Below, piece after piece: positions 38,967 to 47,574 of a stretch of 64,000 nt of DNA. The stretch is taken from the NCBI RefSeq assembly GCF_019655855.1, contig NZ_BPFX01000002.1, forward strand, positions 124,001 through 188,000, in the 5' to 3' direction. Below the pieces are notes generated by a model. That model did not search any database. It worked only from the letters and a program-made list of their open reading frames with translations, and was not told where the DNA came from. The stretch is from Pseudomonas paralcaligenes (GTDB taxonomy: Bacteria; Pseudomonadota; Gammaproteobacteria; Pseudomonadales; Pseudomonadaceae). How positions within the stretch are numbered: position 1 is the stretch's first letter; every line of letters starts with the position of its first letter. The translations under genes were made by a program, and so were the position numbers.

Positions 38967-40364
38967 CTACGGCAGGCAGGGCTGTGCCTGGGCCTCTTGC
39001 GGGGCCGGGCGCGGCCGCAGCAGGCGGTCGGTCTTCCACTCGAAGCCCAGAGTCAGGCCGATGGCCGCGCAGGCCAGCCCGCAGGCCAGGCCCCACCATA
39101 CGCCGTGGGCGCCCCAGCCGAGCGGGAAGGCCAGGGTCCAGGCCAGCGGGATGCCGATCAGCCAGTAACAGCCGAGGCCGACCAGCAGGGTGGTCTTGCC
39201 GTCGCCCAGGCCGCGGATCGTGCCCATGGCGATGCTCTGGGCGCCGTCGAACAGCTCGAATACGGCCGCCACCGCCAGCAGGCTCACGGCCAGCGCGACC
39301 ACCTCGGCGAAGGCCGGGTCGGCACGGTCGACGAACAGCCCCACCACCGGCTCCGGCATCAGCCAGAACAGCAGCGCGAACACCAGCATGCAGCAGGCGC
39401 CGCCGGCGATGCCCAGGCGTCCGGCGCGGCGCACGTCGGCCGGGCGGCCGGCGCCGTAGTGCTGGCCGACCCGGAAGGTCACCGCGTAGGACAGCCCCTG
39501 GGGCAGGATGAACGCCAGCGTCACCGCCTGGATGGCGATCTGGTGCGCGGCCAGTTGCACGCTGCCGAGGGCGCCCATGCACAGCGCGGCGAAGGTGAAC
39601 ATGCCCTGCTCGGCGGCATAGGTGCCGCCGATCGGCAGGCCCAGGCGCAGCAGCTTGCCCATCTCGGCCCGGCGCGGGCGCAGCAGGCCGTGCAGCAGCG
39701 CGTAGTCGCGGTAGGCCGGCGCGCGCAGGATATGCAGCGCGAGGGCGAGGGCCATGCCGCTGCTGACCAGCGCGGTGGTCATGCCGATGCCGCCCAGGCC
39801 CAGGCTGGGCAGGCCGAACCAGCCTTTGATCAGGGCATAGTTGATGACCAGGTTGGCGAGGGCGCCGACGATGCCGATGGTCATCACCGGGCCGGGGTGG
39901 CCGATGGCGCTGGTGAAGCCGCGCAGAGCCATGAAGGCCAGGTAGCCGGGCAGGGCCAGGGCCAGCGGGCCGAGGAATTCCATGGCGCGTGCCGCGGCGT
40001 CCGGTTGCTGGCCCAGGTGCGGCAGCAGCGGGCCGAGGGAACGCAGGCAGAGGGCGCCGCCGATGCCCAGCAGCAGGGCCAGCCACAGGCCGCTCTGCAG
40101 CAGGCGGGTGGCGCCCGGGGCATCGCCGGCGCCGTGGCGGATGGCGACCAGACTGCCCACCGCCGCCACCATGCCGACGCAGAACAGCGACAGCATGTAG
40201 TAGCAGGTGGCGCCGAGGGCGCCGCCGGCCAGCTGCTCGGGGCCGAGCATGCCCATCATGATGGTGTCGGTGAACACCATCAGCACATGGGCGAGCTGCG
40301 CGGCGATCAGCGGACCGGCGAGGCGGAAGAGGGCGACCAGTTCGGCGCGGGTGGACTGCGGCAT
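38967..40364 (-). CDS. MATE family multidrug/Na+ antiporter (NorM-like)
   Basis: This 465-residue protein has about 12 hydrophobic segments and the MatE repeat pattern: RAELVALFRLAGPLIAAQLA at the start and GLPIGGTYAAEQGMFTFAA at the beginning of the second half. AAHQIAIQAVTLAFILPQGLS is a family hallmark. MATE exporters remove cationic drugs in exchange for Na+ or H+. It has no adjacent regulator except the divergent LysR gene (140 bases), which could control it. The substrate is unknown. Confidence 0.92.
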   Translation of the reverse strand: MPQSTRAELVALFRLAGPLIAAQLAHVLMVFTDTIMMGMLGPEQLAGGALGATCYYMLSLFCVGMVAAVGSLVAIRHGAGDAPGATRLLQSGLWLALLLGIGGALCLRSLGPLLPHLGQQPDAAARAMEFLGPLALALPGYLAFMALRGFTSAIGHPGPVMTIGIVGALANLVINYALIKGWFGLPSLGLGGIGMTTALVSSGMALALALHILRAPAYRDYALLHGLLRPRRAEMGKLLRLGLPIGGTYAAEQGMFTFAALCMGALGSVQLAAHQIAIQAVTLAFILPQGLSYAVTFRVGQHYGAGRPADVRRAGRLGIAGGACCMLVFALLFWLMPEPVVGLFVDRADPAFAEVVALAVSLLAVAAVFELFDGAQSIAMGTIRGLGDGKTTLLVGLGCYWLIGIPLAWTLAFPLGWGAHGVWWGLACGLACAAIGLTLGFEWKTDRLLRPRPAPQEAQAQPCLP

Positions 40365-40504
40365 GATGAGTGAGGCTCAGACAAGAGGCGCCGCCGGAAA
40401 TCCCGGCCAGGCGAAAGGATTGCGCGCATTCTCGGAATCCGCACGGCCACGCACAAAGGGAAAAATGCGATGCTTGGCATGACTATTACTCATGGATCGC
40501 CGCC

Positions 40505-41431
40505 ATGGCCCGTCGCCTGCCCCCGCTCTATGCCCTGCGCGCCTTCGAGGCGGCCGCCCGGCATGCCTCCTTCACCCGCGCCGCCGAGGAGCTGGCCATC
40601 ACCCAGAGCGCGGTGAGCCGGCATATCCGCACCCTGGAAGATCACTTCGGCTGCAGCCTGTTCGAGCGCGCCGGCCGCCACCTGCGCCTGAGCGAGAGCG
40701 CGCGCCTGCTGCTGCCCGGCGTGCGCGACGGCTTCGACGCCCTGGAGCGGGCCTGCACCGCGCTCAGCGCCGACGACGCCACCCTGCGCCTGAAGGCGCC
40801 CTCGACCCTGACCATGCGCTGGCTGCTGGCGCGGCTGTCGCGCTTCCGCCAGCGCAACCCGGACATCGAGGTGCAGCTGACCAGCGCCTGGATGGACGTG
40901 GACAAGGTCGACTTCCACCAGGAGCCGTTCGACTGCGCCGTGCTGCTCAGCGGCGGCGGCACCTTCCCCGCCGAGTGGGAGAGCGTCGAGCTGTTCGCCG
41001 AATGGCTGATCCCAGTGTGTGCGCCCGAGGCGGCGGCCGATGCCCCGTGGGACCTGGCGCGGCTGCAGGCCGCCGAGCTGCTCCACCCGACGCCGGACCG
41101 CCGCGACTGGCGGCGCTGGCTGCAGGCCATGGGGCTGGAAGAGAGGGTGCCGCTGCGCGGCGGGCAGGTGTTCGACACCCTGGAACTGGGCATCGTCGCG
41201 GCGGCGCGGGGCTACGGCGTGTCGATCGGCGACCTGGTTATGATCGCCGAGGACGTGGAGCAGGGGCGCCTGGGGCTGCCCTGGCCCAGCGCGGTGGCCA
41301 GCGGGGACAGCTATTACCTGGTCTGGCCCCGGGGGCGTCGCGGCGAGGAACGCCTGCGCCGGCTGCGCGACTTCCTGCTCGCGGAGGTCGGGCAGATGCG
41401 CCTGCCGGCGGTGGAGCGGGTCGCTGGCTGA
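40505..41431 (+). CDS. LysR family regulator (GcvA-like)
   Basis: This 308-residue regulator has an N-terminal winged helix (LRAFEAAARHASFTRAAEEL, ITQSAVSRHIRTLEDHFG) and a periplasmic-binding-protein-like effector domain. PLYALRAFEAAARH and the SLFERAGR segment resemble the GcvA/AmpR subgroup. The ATG at 40505 is the start that preserves this N terminus. It is divergent from the MATE exporter, the most probable target. The effector is unknown. Confidence 0.9.
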   Translation: MARRLPPLYALRAFEAAARHASFTRAAEELAITQSAVSRHIRTLEDHFGCSLFERAGRHLRLSESARLLLPGVRDGFDALERACTALSADDATLRLKAPSTLTMRWLLARLSRFRQRNPDIEVQLTSAWMDVDKVDFHQEPFDCAVLLSGGGTFPAEWESVELFAEWLIPVCAPEAAADAPWDLARLQAAELLHPTPDRRDWRRWLQAMGLEERVPLRGGQVFDTLELGIVAAARGYGVSIGDLVMIAEDVEQGRLGLPWPSAVASGDSYYLVWPRGRRGEERLRRLRDFLLAEVGQMRLPAVERVAG

Positions 41432-41756
41432 GCGTTATTCGTAAAAAATATTGGACTTCTGCGAGGGCGGAGGCCAGGCGGAATCAGGCTTGTATGCCAT
41501 GGAATGGCGCCTGTAGGCCAATGGGCGCCAGGCGCCCCTCTTGAAATGTTTGACATATTTTACGCGGATAAGGAGACTGTGCCGGCGGTTCGACTGTTAT
41601 GCGGCCGTCGCGGGAGGTCCGTTACCTCCCACTCCCATGCCTCCAGGCGAGGCCCGCTACGCCGCCGACAGACGGAACCGTGCCAAACAGGTAGTGCGTC
41701 GATCTCCCGACCCACCTGCACAGCAACGGCAGAACCGATCTGCCCCAAGGTGACGT
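41432..41756 (+). promoter_or_regulatory. 325-base leader upstream of the gamma-glutamyl-GABA hydrolase gene
   Basis: No convincing gene is present. It holds the AT-rich motif GTAAAAAATATTGGACT (41441-41457), a consensus -35-like TTGACA inside TTTGACATATTTTACG (41549-41564) without a good -10, and a hairpin GGGAGGT-ccgtt-ACCTCCC (41612-41630). The leader is long for this compact region. An AACAAGAA (AANAANAA) motif lies just inside the coding sequence at 41763-41770. Confidence 0.5.
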
Positions 41757-42554
41757 ATGTCCAACAAGAACAGTGCAAAGACCCCCTCTGCCAAGCGCAA
41801 ACCCGTCGTGTTGATGTCCATGGGCGCCCAGGAGCGCAAGGGCCACGACTATCAGGTGATGACCCACAAATACATCGTGCCGCTGGTGGAGATCGCCGGC
41901 TGCGTGCCGGTGCTGGTGCCGACCTGCTGCGGGACCGACGATCTCGAGCAGTACCTCGACATGGCCGACGGCGTGTACCTGACCGGCGCCGGCTCGAACA
42001 TCGACCCCGCCCTCTACGGCCAGGAAAACCTCACCCCCGACAAGGGTCAGGACCGCGACCGCGACCAGTTCGACCTGCCGCTGATCAAGGCGGCTCTCGC
42101 CCGCGGCCTGCCGATCTTCGCCATCTGCCGTGGCATGCAGGAAATCAACGTCGCCCTGGGCGGCGACCTGTACCAGAAGCTCTACGCCGAGCCCGGCTTC
42201 AACGACCACCGCGAGAATTCCGAGGACCCGGTGGACGTGCAGTACGCCGAGGCGCACAAGGTGCGTATCCAGCCGGGTAGCTGGCTGGCTAGGGTGCTGG
42301 GCGGCGAGGAAGTGGGCGTCAATTCCCTGCACGGCCAGGGCGTGAAGACCCTGGCCAAGGGCCTGGAGCCCCTGGCCCTCGCCGAGGACGGCCTGGTCGA
42401 GGCCTTCCACGCGCCGAGCCTGTCGCCCTTCCTGTTCGCGGTGCAGTGGCACCCGGAATGGCAGGCGGCGCAGAACCCGGCCTCGGTGAAGATCTTCGAG
42501 GCCTTCGGCGAAGCCTGCCGCCAGCGCCAGACCGGCGTCCGCCTGGCCGGCTGA
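41757..42554 (+). CDS. puuD: Gamma-glutamyl-gamma-aminobutyrate hydrolase family protein (PuuD/PauD-like)
   Basis: This 265-residue class I glutamine-amidotransferase-like hydrolase (peptidase C26) has the nucleophile Cys124 in FAICRGMQEIN and His232/Glu234 in AVQWHPEWQ. PuuD-type enzymes release GABA from gamma-glutamyl-GABA in polyamine breakdown. DHRENSEDPVDVQYAEAH is characteristic of the family. AAGG lies six bases before the ATG. It is not the closest match in memory to P. aeruginosa SpuA and may be a second paralogue with another gamma-glutamyl substrate. No gamma-glutamyl-polyamine synthetase is adjacent. Confidence 0.88.
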   Translation: MSNKNSAKTPSAKRKPVVLMSMGAQERKGHDYQVMTHKYIVPLVEIAGCVPVLVPTCCGTDDLEQYLDMADGVYLTGAGSNIDPALYGQENLTPDKGQDRDRDQFDLPLIKAALARGLPIFAICRGMQEINVALGGDLYQKLYAEPGFNDHRENSEDPVDVQYAEAHKVRIQPGSWLARVLGGEEVGVNSLHGQGVKTLAKGLEPLALAEDGLVEAFHAPSLSPFLFAVQWHPEWQAAQNPASVKIFEAFGEACRQRQTGVRLAG

Positions 42555-42563
42555 GCGCCTCTG

Positions 42564-42591
42564 GGCCGGGGCGCCAGCTCGCTCCGGCCCC
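42564..42591. terminator. Weak hairpin between puuD and the acylase gene
   Basis: GGGCCGG (42564-42570) and CCGGCCC (42585-42591) pair across a 14-base loop in the convergent gap. There is no U-tract. Confidence 0.35.
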
Positions 42592-42652
42592 CGGACTCTT
42601 CAACCCTGATCTCGTATTGTTCGCTGAGAAACGAGGCGGTATCCATGGCGGG

Positions 42653-45034
42653 TCAGTCCGCTGGCCGTAGCTCCAGCGTACCGCGGGTATTGGCGCGCAC
42701 TTCGTCCTCGGCGAAGCGCATCGGCAGGTACTCCCCGGCGACGTAGGCCTCGGCCTGGTCGGCGAAGTGGCGGTCGAACGGCACGCCGCTCTGGCCGACC
42801 GGGTTGATGCCCAGGCCCTTGCTGGCGTCGGCCATGTCGATCAGGCGGCGGGTCGAGGGGCCGTAGACCACCGACCAGGGCGCCGGGCCGACCCGGTGCG
42901 ACAGGTTGTTCGGCACCTCGTGGCCGCCCGGCACGGCGAAGGGGCCGACGTTGAACAGCCGGTCCAGGGGCTTCTGCGCGCCCAGCGGGTGCTGGTGGGT
43001 CAGGCTGTGGCCCTTGTCCCAGGTCCACTGCTGGCTGTCCGGGCCGAAGGTCTGGCGCAGGTGGGCGATGCTCGCCTGCCAGGCCGCCTTGACCGTCTCG
43101 GCGCGGCTTTCCACGGCCTCGGTGCCGCGCCTGTCCCACCAGGGCGAGGCGGCGTCGGCGGTCAGGCGCGGCAGCGCCACGTCGAGCACGCGGGTCTGCA
43201 GCAGGCTGTCGAAGAAGGCGTCGCCCAGTTCATCGTGCATGGCCTGGTTGGCCAGCTCGAAGGTCAGCTGGTTGAACAGGGTGGCGGCGACCGACTCCAG
43301 CGGATGGCCGCCGTTCCAGGCGGCGAGTTGCTCGACCAGGGCGCGCTCGTTCTCGTCCGCCGCGGCGGTGCGCAGGTCGTCGAGGATCGGCGCCAGCAGG
43401 CGCGGGCCGTAGCCGGTGCCGTCGTCCAGCTGCAGGGCCTGGCTGTTGGTGGTGTCCCACTTCACGTCCGGCTGGGCCAGGCGCTGGTCCAGGCGCACGC
43501 CGCGGTCCGCCAGGTTGTAGTAGCCGGGGATGACCGCGCCGGTGGGCGAGTCGGGCTGGTAGTTGGCGGAGATGATGTAGCCGCGCGCCGGGTTCTCTTC
43601 CTGCGGGTTGGCGGCGAACGGCAGGTAGCCGGGCTTGTCCGCCTCGCCGCTGGCGCCGTCGAGGATGAAGCTCGGGTTCACCCCGTCCGGGCGCCGCGGC
43701 AGCTTGCCGGCGGCCCACCAGCCGATGTCGCCGCTGGCGTTGGCATAGATCACGTTGAGACCCGGCGCATGGATCTTCGCGGCGGCGGCGCTGGCCTTGG
43801 CCAGGGTGTCGGCGCGGTTGAGCTGGTAGAAGGCGTCGAGGATCGGGTTCTCGGTCTCCAGGAAGGCCCACCACATGGCGATCGGCGTCTTGCCCGGCGT
43901 GGCGCCGAGCGCGTCGTTGACGATGGGGCCGTGGGGCGAGCGGCGCAGGGTGACGGTCACGTCTTCGCCGTCCTTGACCCTGATGGTCTCCTCGCGGCTC
44001 TCCAACCTGACCCAGCGGCCGTCGATCCAGACCTGCCCGGAGTCGTTCGGGTTGACCTTCTCGGCGATCAGGTCGAGGTCGTCGTTCTGGAACATGGTGA
44101 GGCTCCAGGCGAACTGCCGGTTGTGACCGAGCGAGGCGTAGGGGTTGAGCGCCTGGTGGTGGCCGTACAGCTCGAAGCCGGGGTAGCTCAGCTGCGCCTC
44201 GTACCACACCGCCGGCACGGCGAAGCGGATATGCGGGTCGCCGGCCAGCAGCGGCTTGCCGCTGGCGGTGCGGCTGCCGGAAACGGCCCAGGCGTTGCTG
44301 CCCTCGAACTGGGGCAGGCCGGCCTCCACCAGCGCCTGCTGGCTGAGCCGCGCCAGGTCGTTGAGCGCCTGCCAGTCCTCGCCGCCCAGGCGTTGCGCCA
44401 GGGCGCCGCCGGGGTGCCAGTCGAGGTCGAACACGCGCAGGTAGTCGCCGTCCAGGTTGTCGCGCACATGGGTCAGCACCGGTTCGGTACGGAAGGCGGC
44501 GGCGAAGCTGTAGGCCATGTAGCCGGCCACGGACACGGTGTCTTCGAGGGTGAAGGGGCGTTTCTCGATGCCCAGCAGGTCGAACTCCACCGGTGCCGGG
44601 CGGCTGTCCTGGTAGCGGTTGATGCCGTCCAGGTAGGCCAGCAGGGCCTTCACCGACGGGCTCTCGCGGTCCAGGCCCTGGGCGTAGCGGTCGGCGTGCT
44701 GGCGGATGCCGAGGGTGCGGAACAGGCGGTCGGTGTCGACCAGCTTGGCGCCCAGCACCTCGGCCAGCTCGCCGCGCGCCAGGCGGCGCAGCATCTCCAT
44801 CTGGAACAGGCGGTCCTGGGCGTGCACGAAGCCCAGGGCGCGGTACAGGTCGAGTTCGTTCTGCGCGAGGATATGCGGCACGCCGCGCTCGTCGTAGCGT
44901 ACCTCGACCGGCGCCTGCAGGCCGGCCAGCGGCAGGTTGCCGTCGCGTACGGGAAGTTTGCCGTGGACGTACCAGGCGCCGCCGGCGGCCGCCGCGGCGA
45001 CGGCCACGGCGAGGAAGGTCAGACTGCGTTTCAT
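42653..45034 (-). CDS. Penicillin-acylase family Ntn hydrolase (AHL acylase, HacB/QuiP-like)
   Basis: This 793-residue precursor has an N-terminal signal or membrane anchor (FLAVAVAAAAAGGAWYV) and the autocleavage site before Ser246 in QFEGSNAWAVSGSRTASG, which becomes the N-terminal nucleophile of the beta chain. Other family segments are VRYDERGVPHILAQNE and NPYASLGHNRQFAWSLTMFQND. Pseudomonas relatives PvdQ, QuiP and HacB cleave long-chain acyl-homoserine lactones or acyl siderophore precursors; HacB is the closest in length as I recall. Substrate assignment is inference. It is divergent from an AraC regulator 104 bases away. Confidence 0.88.
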   Translation of the reverse strand: MKRSLTFLAVAVAAAAAGGAWYVHGKLPVRDGNLPLAGLQAPVEVRYDERGVPHILAQNELDLYRALGFVHAQDRLFQMEMLRRLARGELAEVLGAKLVDTDRLFRTLGIRQHADRYAQGLDRESPSVKALLAYLDGINRYQDSRPAPVEFDLLGIEKRPFTLEDTVSVAGYMAYSFAAAFRTEPVLTHVRDNLDGDYLRVFDLDWHPGGALAQRLGGEDWQALNDLARLSQQALVEAGLPQFEGSNAWAVSGSRTASGKPLLAGDPHIRFAVPAVWYEAQLSYPGFELYGHHQALNPYASLGHNRQFAWSLTMFQNDDLDLIAEKVNPNDSGQVWIDGRWVRLESREETIRVKDGEDVTVTLRRSPHGPIVNDALGATPGKTPIAMWWAFLETENPILDAFYQLNRADTLAKASAAAAKIHAPGLNVIYANASGDIGWWAAGKLPRRPDGVNPSFILDGASGEADKPGYLPFAANPQEENPARGYIISANYQPDSPTGAVIPGYYNLADRGVRLDQRLAQPDVKWDTTNSQALQLDDGTGYGPRLLAPILDDLRTAAADENERALVEQLAAWNGGHPLESVAATLFNQLTFELANQAMHDELGDAFFDSLLQTRVLDVALPRLTADAASPWWDRRGTEAVESRAETVKAAWQASIAHLRQTFGPDSQQWTWDKGHSLTHQHPLGAQKPLDRLFNVGPFAVPGGHEVPNNLSHRVGPAPWSVVYGPSTRRLIDMADASKGLGINPVGQSGVPFDRHFADQAEAYVAGEYLPMRFAEDEVRANTRGTLELRPAD

Positions 45035-45138
45035 GACGCGCTCCTTGTTGTAGTGCGGCCATTCTGCGCAGCGCTTCGGCCAGCGACATTGACCGGGGAT
45101 GCGCGTGCTGGAATTCTCCGGTCAAACAAGGAGCGCCC

Positions 45139-46176
45139 ATGAACCCGCACCTCGGCACCACGCCGCTGACCCATTCCGCGACCCTGCGCCGCCTGCTCTA
45201 CGAGGCCCTGACCGAACTGGGCCACGACCCCGTGACCATCTACCGGCGCACCAACCAGAACCGCCGCCTGGTGCCGCCGCCGACCGAGGGCCGTCTCAGC
45301 CACGACGAGGCGCCGCTGTTCTGGCTGGCCGCCGACGCGCTGACCGGCGACCCGGACATCGGTCTGCATCTGGGCGAGGTGATGAAGCCGCGCCTGCTCG
45401 ACGTGGTCGGCTACCTGCTGCTGTCCAGCCGCGACCTGCAGCAGGCGGTGGACAGCTTCCTGCGCTTCCAGCACATCCTCGCCGGCGGCTTCGTCGCCCA
45501 GCTGTGTGTCGAGGACGAGCGCGCCTGCCTGGTGCTGGACCTCAACTACCGCGGCTTCGGCCCGCTGCGCCAGCAGATGGAGTGCCTGGCCCTACTGTTC
45601 ATCAAGCTGCTGCGGCTGATCACCGACGACGAGTTCCATATCGACGGCCTCGACTTCCGCCACCCGCGGCCGGCCCGGGTGAGCGAGCATCGCCGGCTGC
45701 TCGGCCTGCTGCCCCGCTTCGCCGCCGAACACGACGCCCTGTGGTTCCCCGCCGCGCTGCTCAGGCGGCCGTCGCGCAACGCCAACCCCGGCCTGCACCG
45801 CCTGCTCTGGCAGCATGCGGAGACCCAGCTGGCCGAACTGGTGGAGAACGATCTGCTTAACCGCCTGAGCTACCTGATCGGCGTGCGCCTGGGCCGCGCC
45901 GACTGCTCTCTGCGCGCCTGCGCCGCCGAGCTGGGCATGCCCCCCGGCGCCCTGCAGCGCGGCCTGGCCGCCCAGGGCAGCCACCTGCGCCAGGTACGCG
46001 AGGCGATCCAGCAGTCCCGTGCCCACGAACTGCTGCGCACGGGCCTGGCGATCCGCGACGTGGCGCGGGCCTGCGGCTTCGCCGAGCTGTCGCCCTTCTA
46101 CCGGGCGTTCCGCCGCTGGTACGGCATCGCGCCGGATGCCTATCGGGCCAAGCTGATGCTGGAAGAAGGTGCGTAG
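45139..46176 (+). CDS. AraC family regulator with Arabinose_bd-type N-terminal domain (OruR-like)
   Basis: This 345-residue regulator has an N-terminal ligand domain of the Arabinose_bd type (PDIGLHLGEVMKPRLLDVVGYLLLSS, about residues 60-200). The C-terminal double helix-turn-helix is shown by HELLRTGLAIRDVARACGFAELSPFYRAFRRWYG. The ATG at 45139 follows AAGGAG. It is divergent from the acylase gene and may control it. Its last 37 bases overlap, in convergent orientation, the end of the oxidase gene at 46140. Confidence 0.9.
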   Translation: MNPHLGTTPLTHSATLRRLLYEALTELGHDPVTIYRRTNQNRRLVPPPTEGRLSHDEAPLFWLAADALTGDPDIGLHLGEVMKPRLLDVVGYLLLSSRDLQQAVDSFLRFQHILAGGFVAQLCVEDERACLVLDLNYRGFGPLRQQMECLALLFIKLLRLITDDEFHIDGLDFRHPRPARVSEHRRLLGLLPRFAAEHDALWFPAALLRRPSRNANPGLHRLLWQHAETQLAELVENDLLNRLSYLIGVRLGRADCSLRACAAELGMPPGALQRGLAAQGSHLRQVREAIQQSRAHELLRTGLAIRDVARACGFAELSPFYRAFRRWYGIAPDAYRAKLMLEEGA

Positions 46177-47546
46177 TAGGCGTCCCACAGCCGATTGCGG
46201 AACTTGTAGCCGGGGTCGAGCCGCTGCTTGAGGGCGAAGAACTCGGGGGCGCGTGGGTAGGCGGCGAGGAATTGTTCGCGGCTGGCGTGAATCTGGTAGG
46301 GCAGGTAGTAGCGCCCGCCGCAGGCCAGCGCGGCGTCGATCAGTTCGCGGGTCCAGGCGGCGGCACGTTCGCGCTCCTTCGCGGAGCTGCCCTGGCGGTA
46401 GTAGAGCACCAGGGCGAATACCTCTTCCGGTGCCCAGGCCAGCAGTGTGTCGGGGTCGGCCTTGGCGTGGCGGATGGATATGTTGATCAGGTTGGCCTGG
46501 TGCTTTTCGCTCAGCCGCGCCAGTTCGCCGACGAAGCGCTCCAGCTGCGTCGGCGGCACGAAGTACTCCTGCAGCACGAAGCTGAAGTCCGGCCCCGAGA
46601 TGGGCTCCAGCTCGCGTACGTCGAGGCTGGCCTCGTGGTTGCGCCATTGCACCTTGGCGCCGCGGAACAGCAGCGGGTCCAGTGCCGCCTCGCGCAGGAT
46701 GCGGCCGGTGCGCGAGGCGCTGGTCAGGCGGATGCCGGCCTGTTGCAGGCGGTAGCTGCGGTCGGCGGGCGTGAGCCTGGCCGTCTCGGTCAGTGCGGCG
46801 CTGGTGCGGCGATAGGAGACGGCGCGCACGGTGTCGAAGCTGTCCGGGTAGAGAACGCCGTTGTGCAGCACCAGGTCGCTCTGCCCGCGGACCTCACGGT
46901 CGAACCAGGCGCGGTACCGGCTGAGCGGCATGACCGTCGACTCGCGGGCGATACGGCTGTTGTCCACCAGGCCCAGCGTGGCTTCGACTATCACCCCGAG
47001 CCCGCCGTAGCCGCCGATGGCGCCATGGAACAGCTCGGCATTCTGCTGCGGGCTGGCGTCCACCAGGCTGCCGTCCGCCAGTACCAGGCGGATGCTGCGC
47101 ACCGAGCCGATCAGCGGGCCTTCGCCGACATAGCGGCCATGCACGTTGACCGACAGCGAGCCGCCCACCGTGAAGTTGGCGTAGGACTGCATGATCTGCG
47201 GCGACAGGTCGTATGGATCGACGTACTCAAGAATCTCGCGCCAGGTGATGCCGGTCTGCACGCGGATTTCGCGGCGCTCGGCGGAGAACTCGAGGATCTG
47301 GTCGAAGTCACGCATGTCGAGCTGCAGGGCGCCATCCGTGGCGGTCTGGCCGCCCATGCTGAAGCGTCCGCCGCCGATGCTGATCGGTCCGGGGTGGTGC
47401 TTCACCGCGGCGACTATCTGCTCGATATCGGTGGGAGCGAGGACGCGCTCGACCCTGATCGGGTTGAGGCCGGTGACGTCGTTGACCGTCTCGTCGGCCA
47501 GCGCCGGAAGGCCCAGGAGAATCAGGAGGACAAGCAGAAGGCGCAT
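46140..47546 (-). CDS. Exported FAD-binding oxidoreductase (VAO/sugar-lactone oxidase-like)
   Basis: This 468-residue flavoprotein has a signal peptide (MRLLLVLLILLGLPALA) and a FAD_binding_4 domain: GPISIGGGRFSMGGQ, QTGITWREILEYVDPYDLSPQIMQS split over two strands, and SVNVHGRYVGEGPLIGSVR. The C-terminal region resembles the ALO/sugar-1,4-lactone oxidase group. This periplasmic localisation is unusual for the family. The substrate is unknown. The start at 47546 is chosen because AAGGAA lies five bases upstream; an ATG at 47552 would abut that ribosome site. Its end overlaps the convergent AraC gene. Confidence 0.82.
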   Translation of the reverse strand: MRLLLVLLILLGLPALADETVNDVTGLNPIRVERVLAPTDIEQIVAAVKHHPGPISIGGGRFSMGGQTATDGALQLDMRDFDQILEFSAERREIRVQTGITWREILEYVDPYDLSPQIMQSYANFTVGGSLSVNVHGRYVGEGPLIGSVRSIRLVLADGSLVDASPQQNAELFHGAIGGYGGLGVIVEATLGLVDNSRIARESTVMPLSRYRAWFDREVRGQSDLVLHNGVLYPDSFDTVRAVSYRRTSAALTETARLTPADRSYRLQQAGIRLTSASRTGRILREAALDPLLFRGAKVQWRNHEASLDVRELEPISGPDFSFVLQEYFVPPTQLERFVGELARLSEKHQANLINISIRHAKADPDTLLAWAPEEVFALVLYYRQGSSAKERERAAAWTRELIDAALACGGRYYLPYQIHASREQFLAAYPRAPEFFALKQRLDPGYKFRNRLWDAYYAPSSSISLAR

Positions 47547-47574
47547 GAACATTCCTTGTTCGCGGCCCGGCGGA

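Noticed and set aside
45035..45060. Crc motif in the acylase leader (ACAACAAGGAG)
   Set aside because: It deviates from AANAANAA at the seventh position; A-rich purine around a ribosome site is enough to explain it.
42767..45142. Long plus-strand frame opposite the acylase gene
   Set aside because: It shadows the acylase gene and has a repetitive Val/Gly/Ala/Gln composition with no domain.
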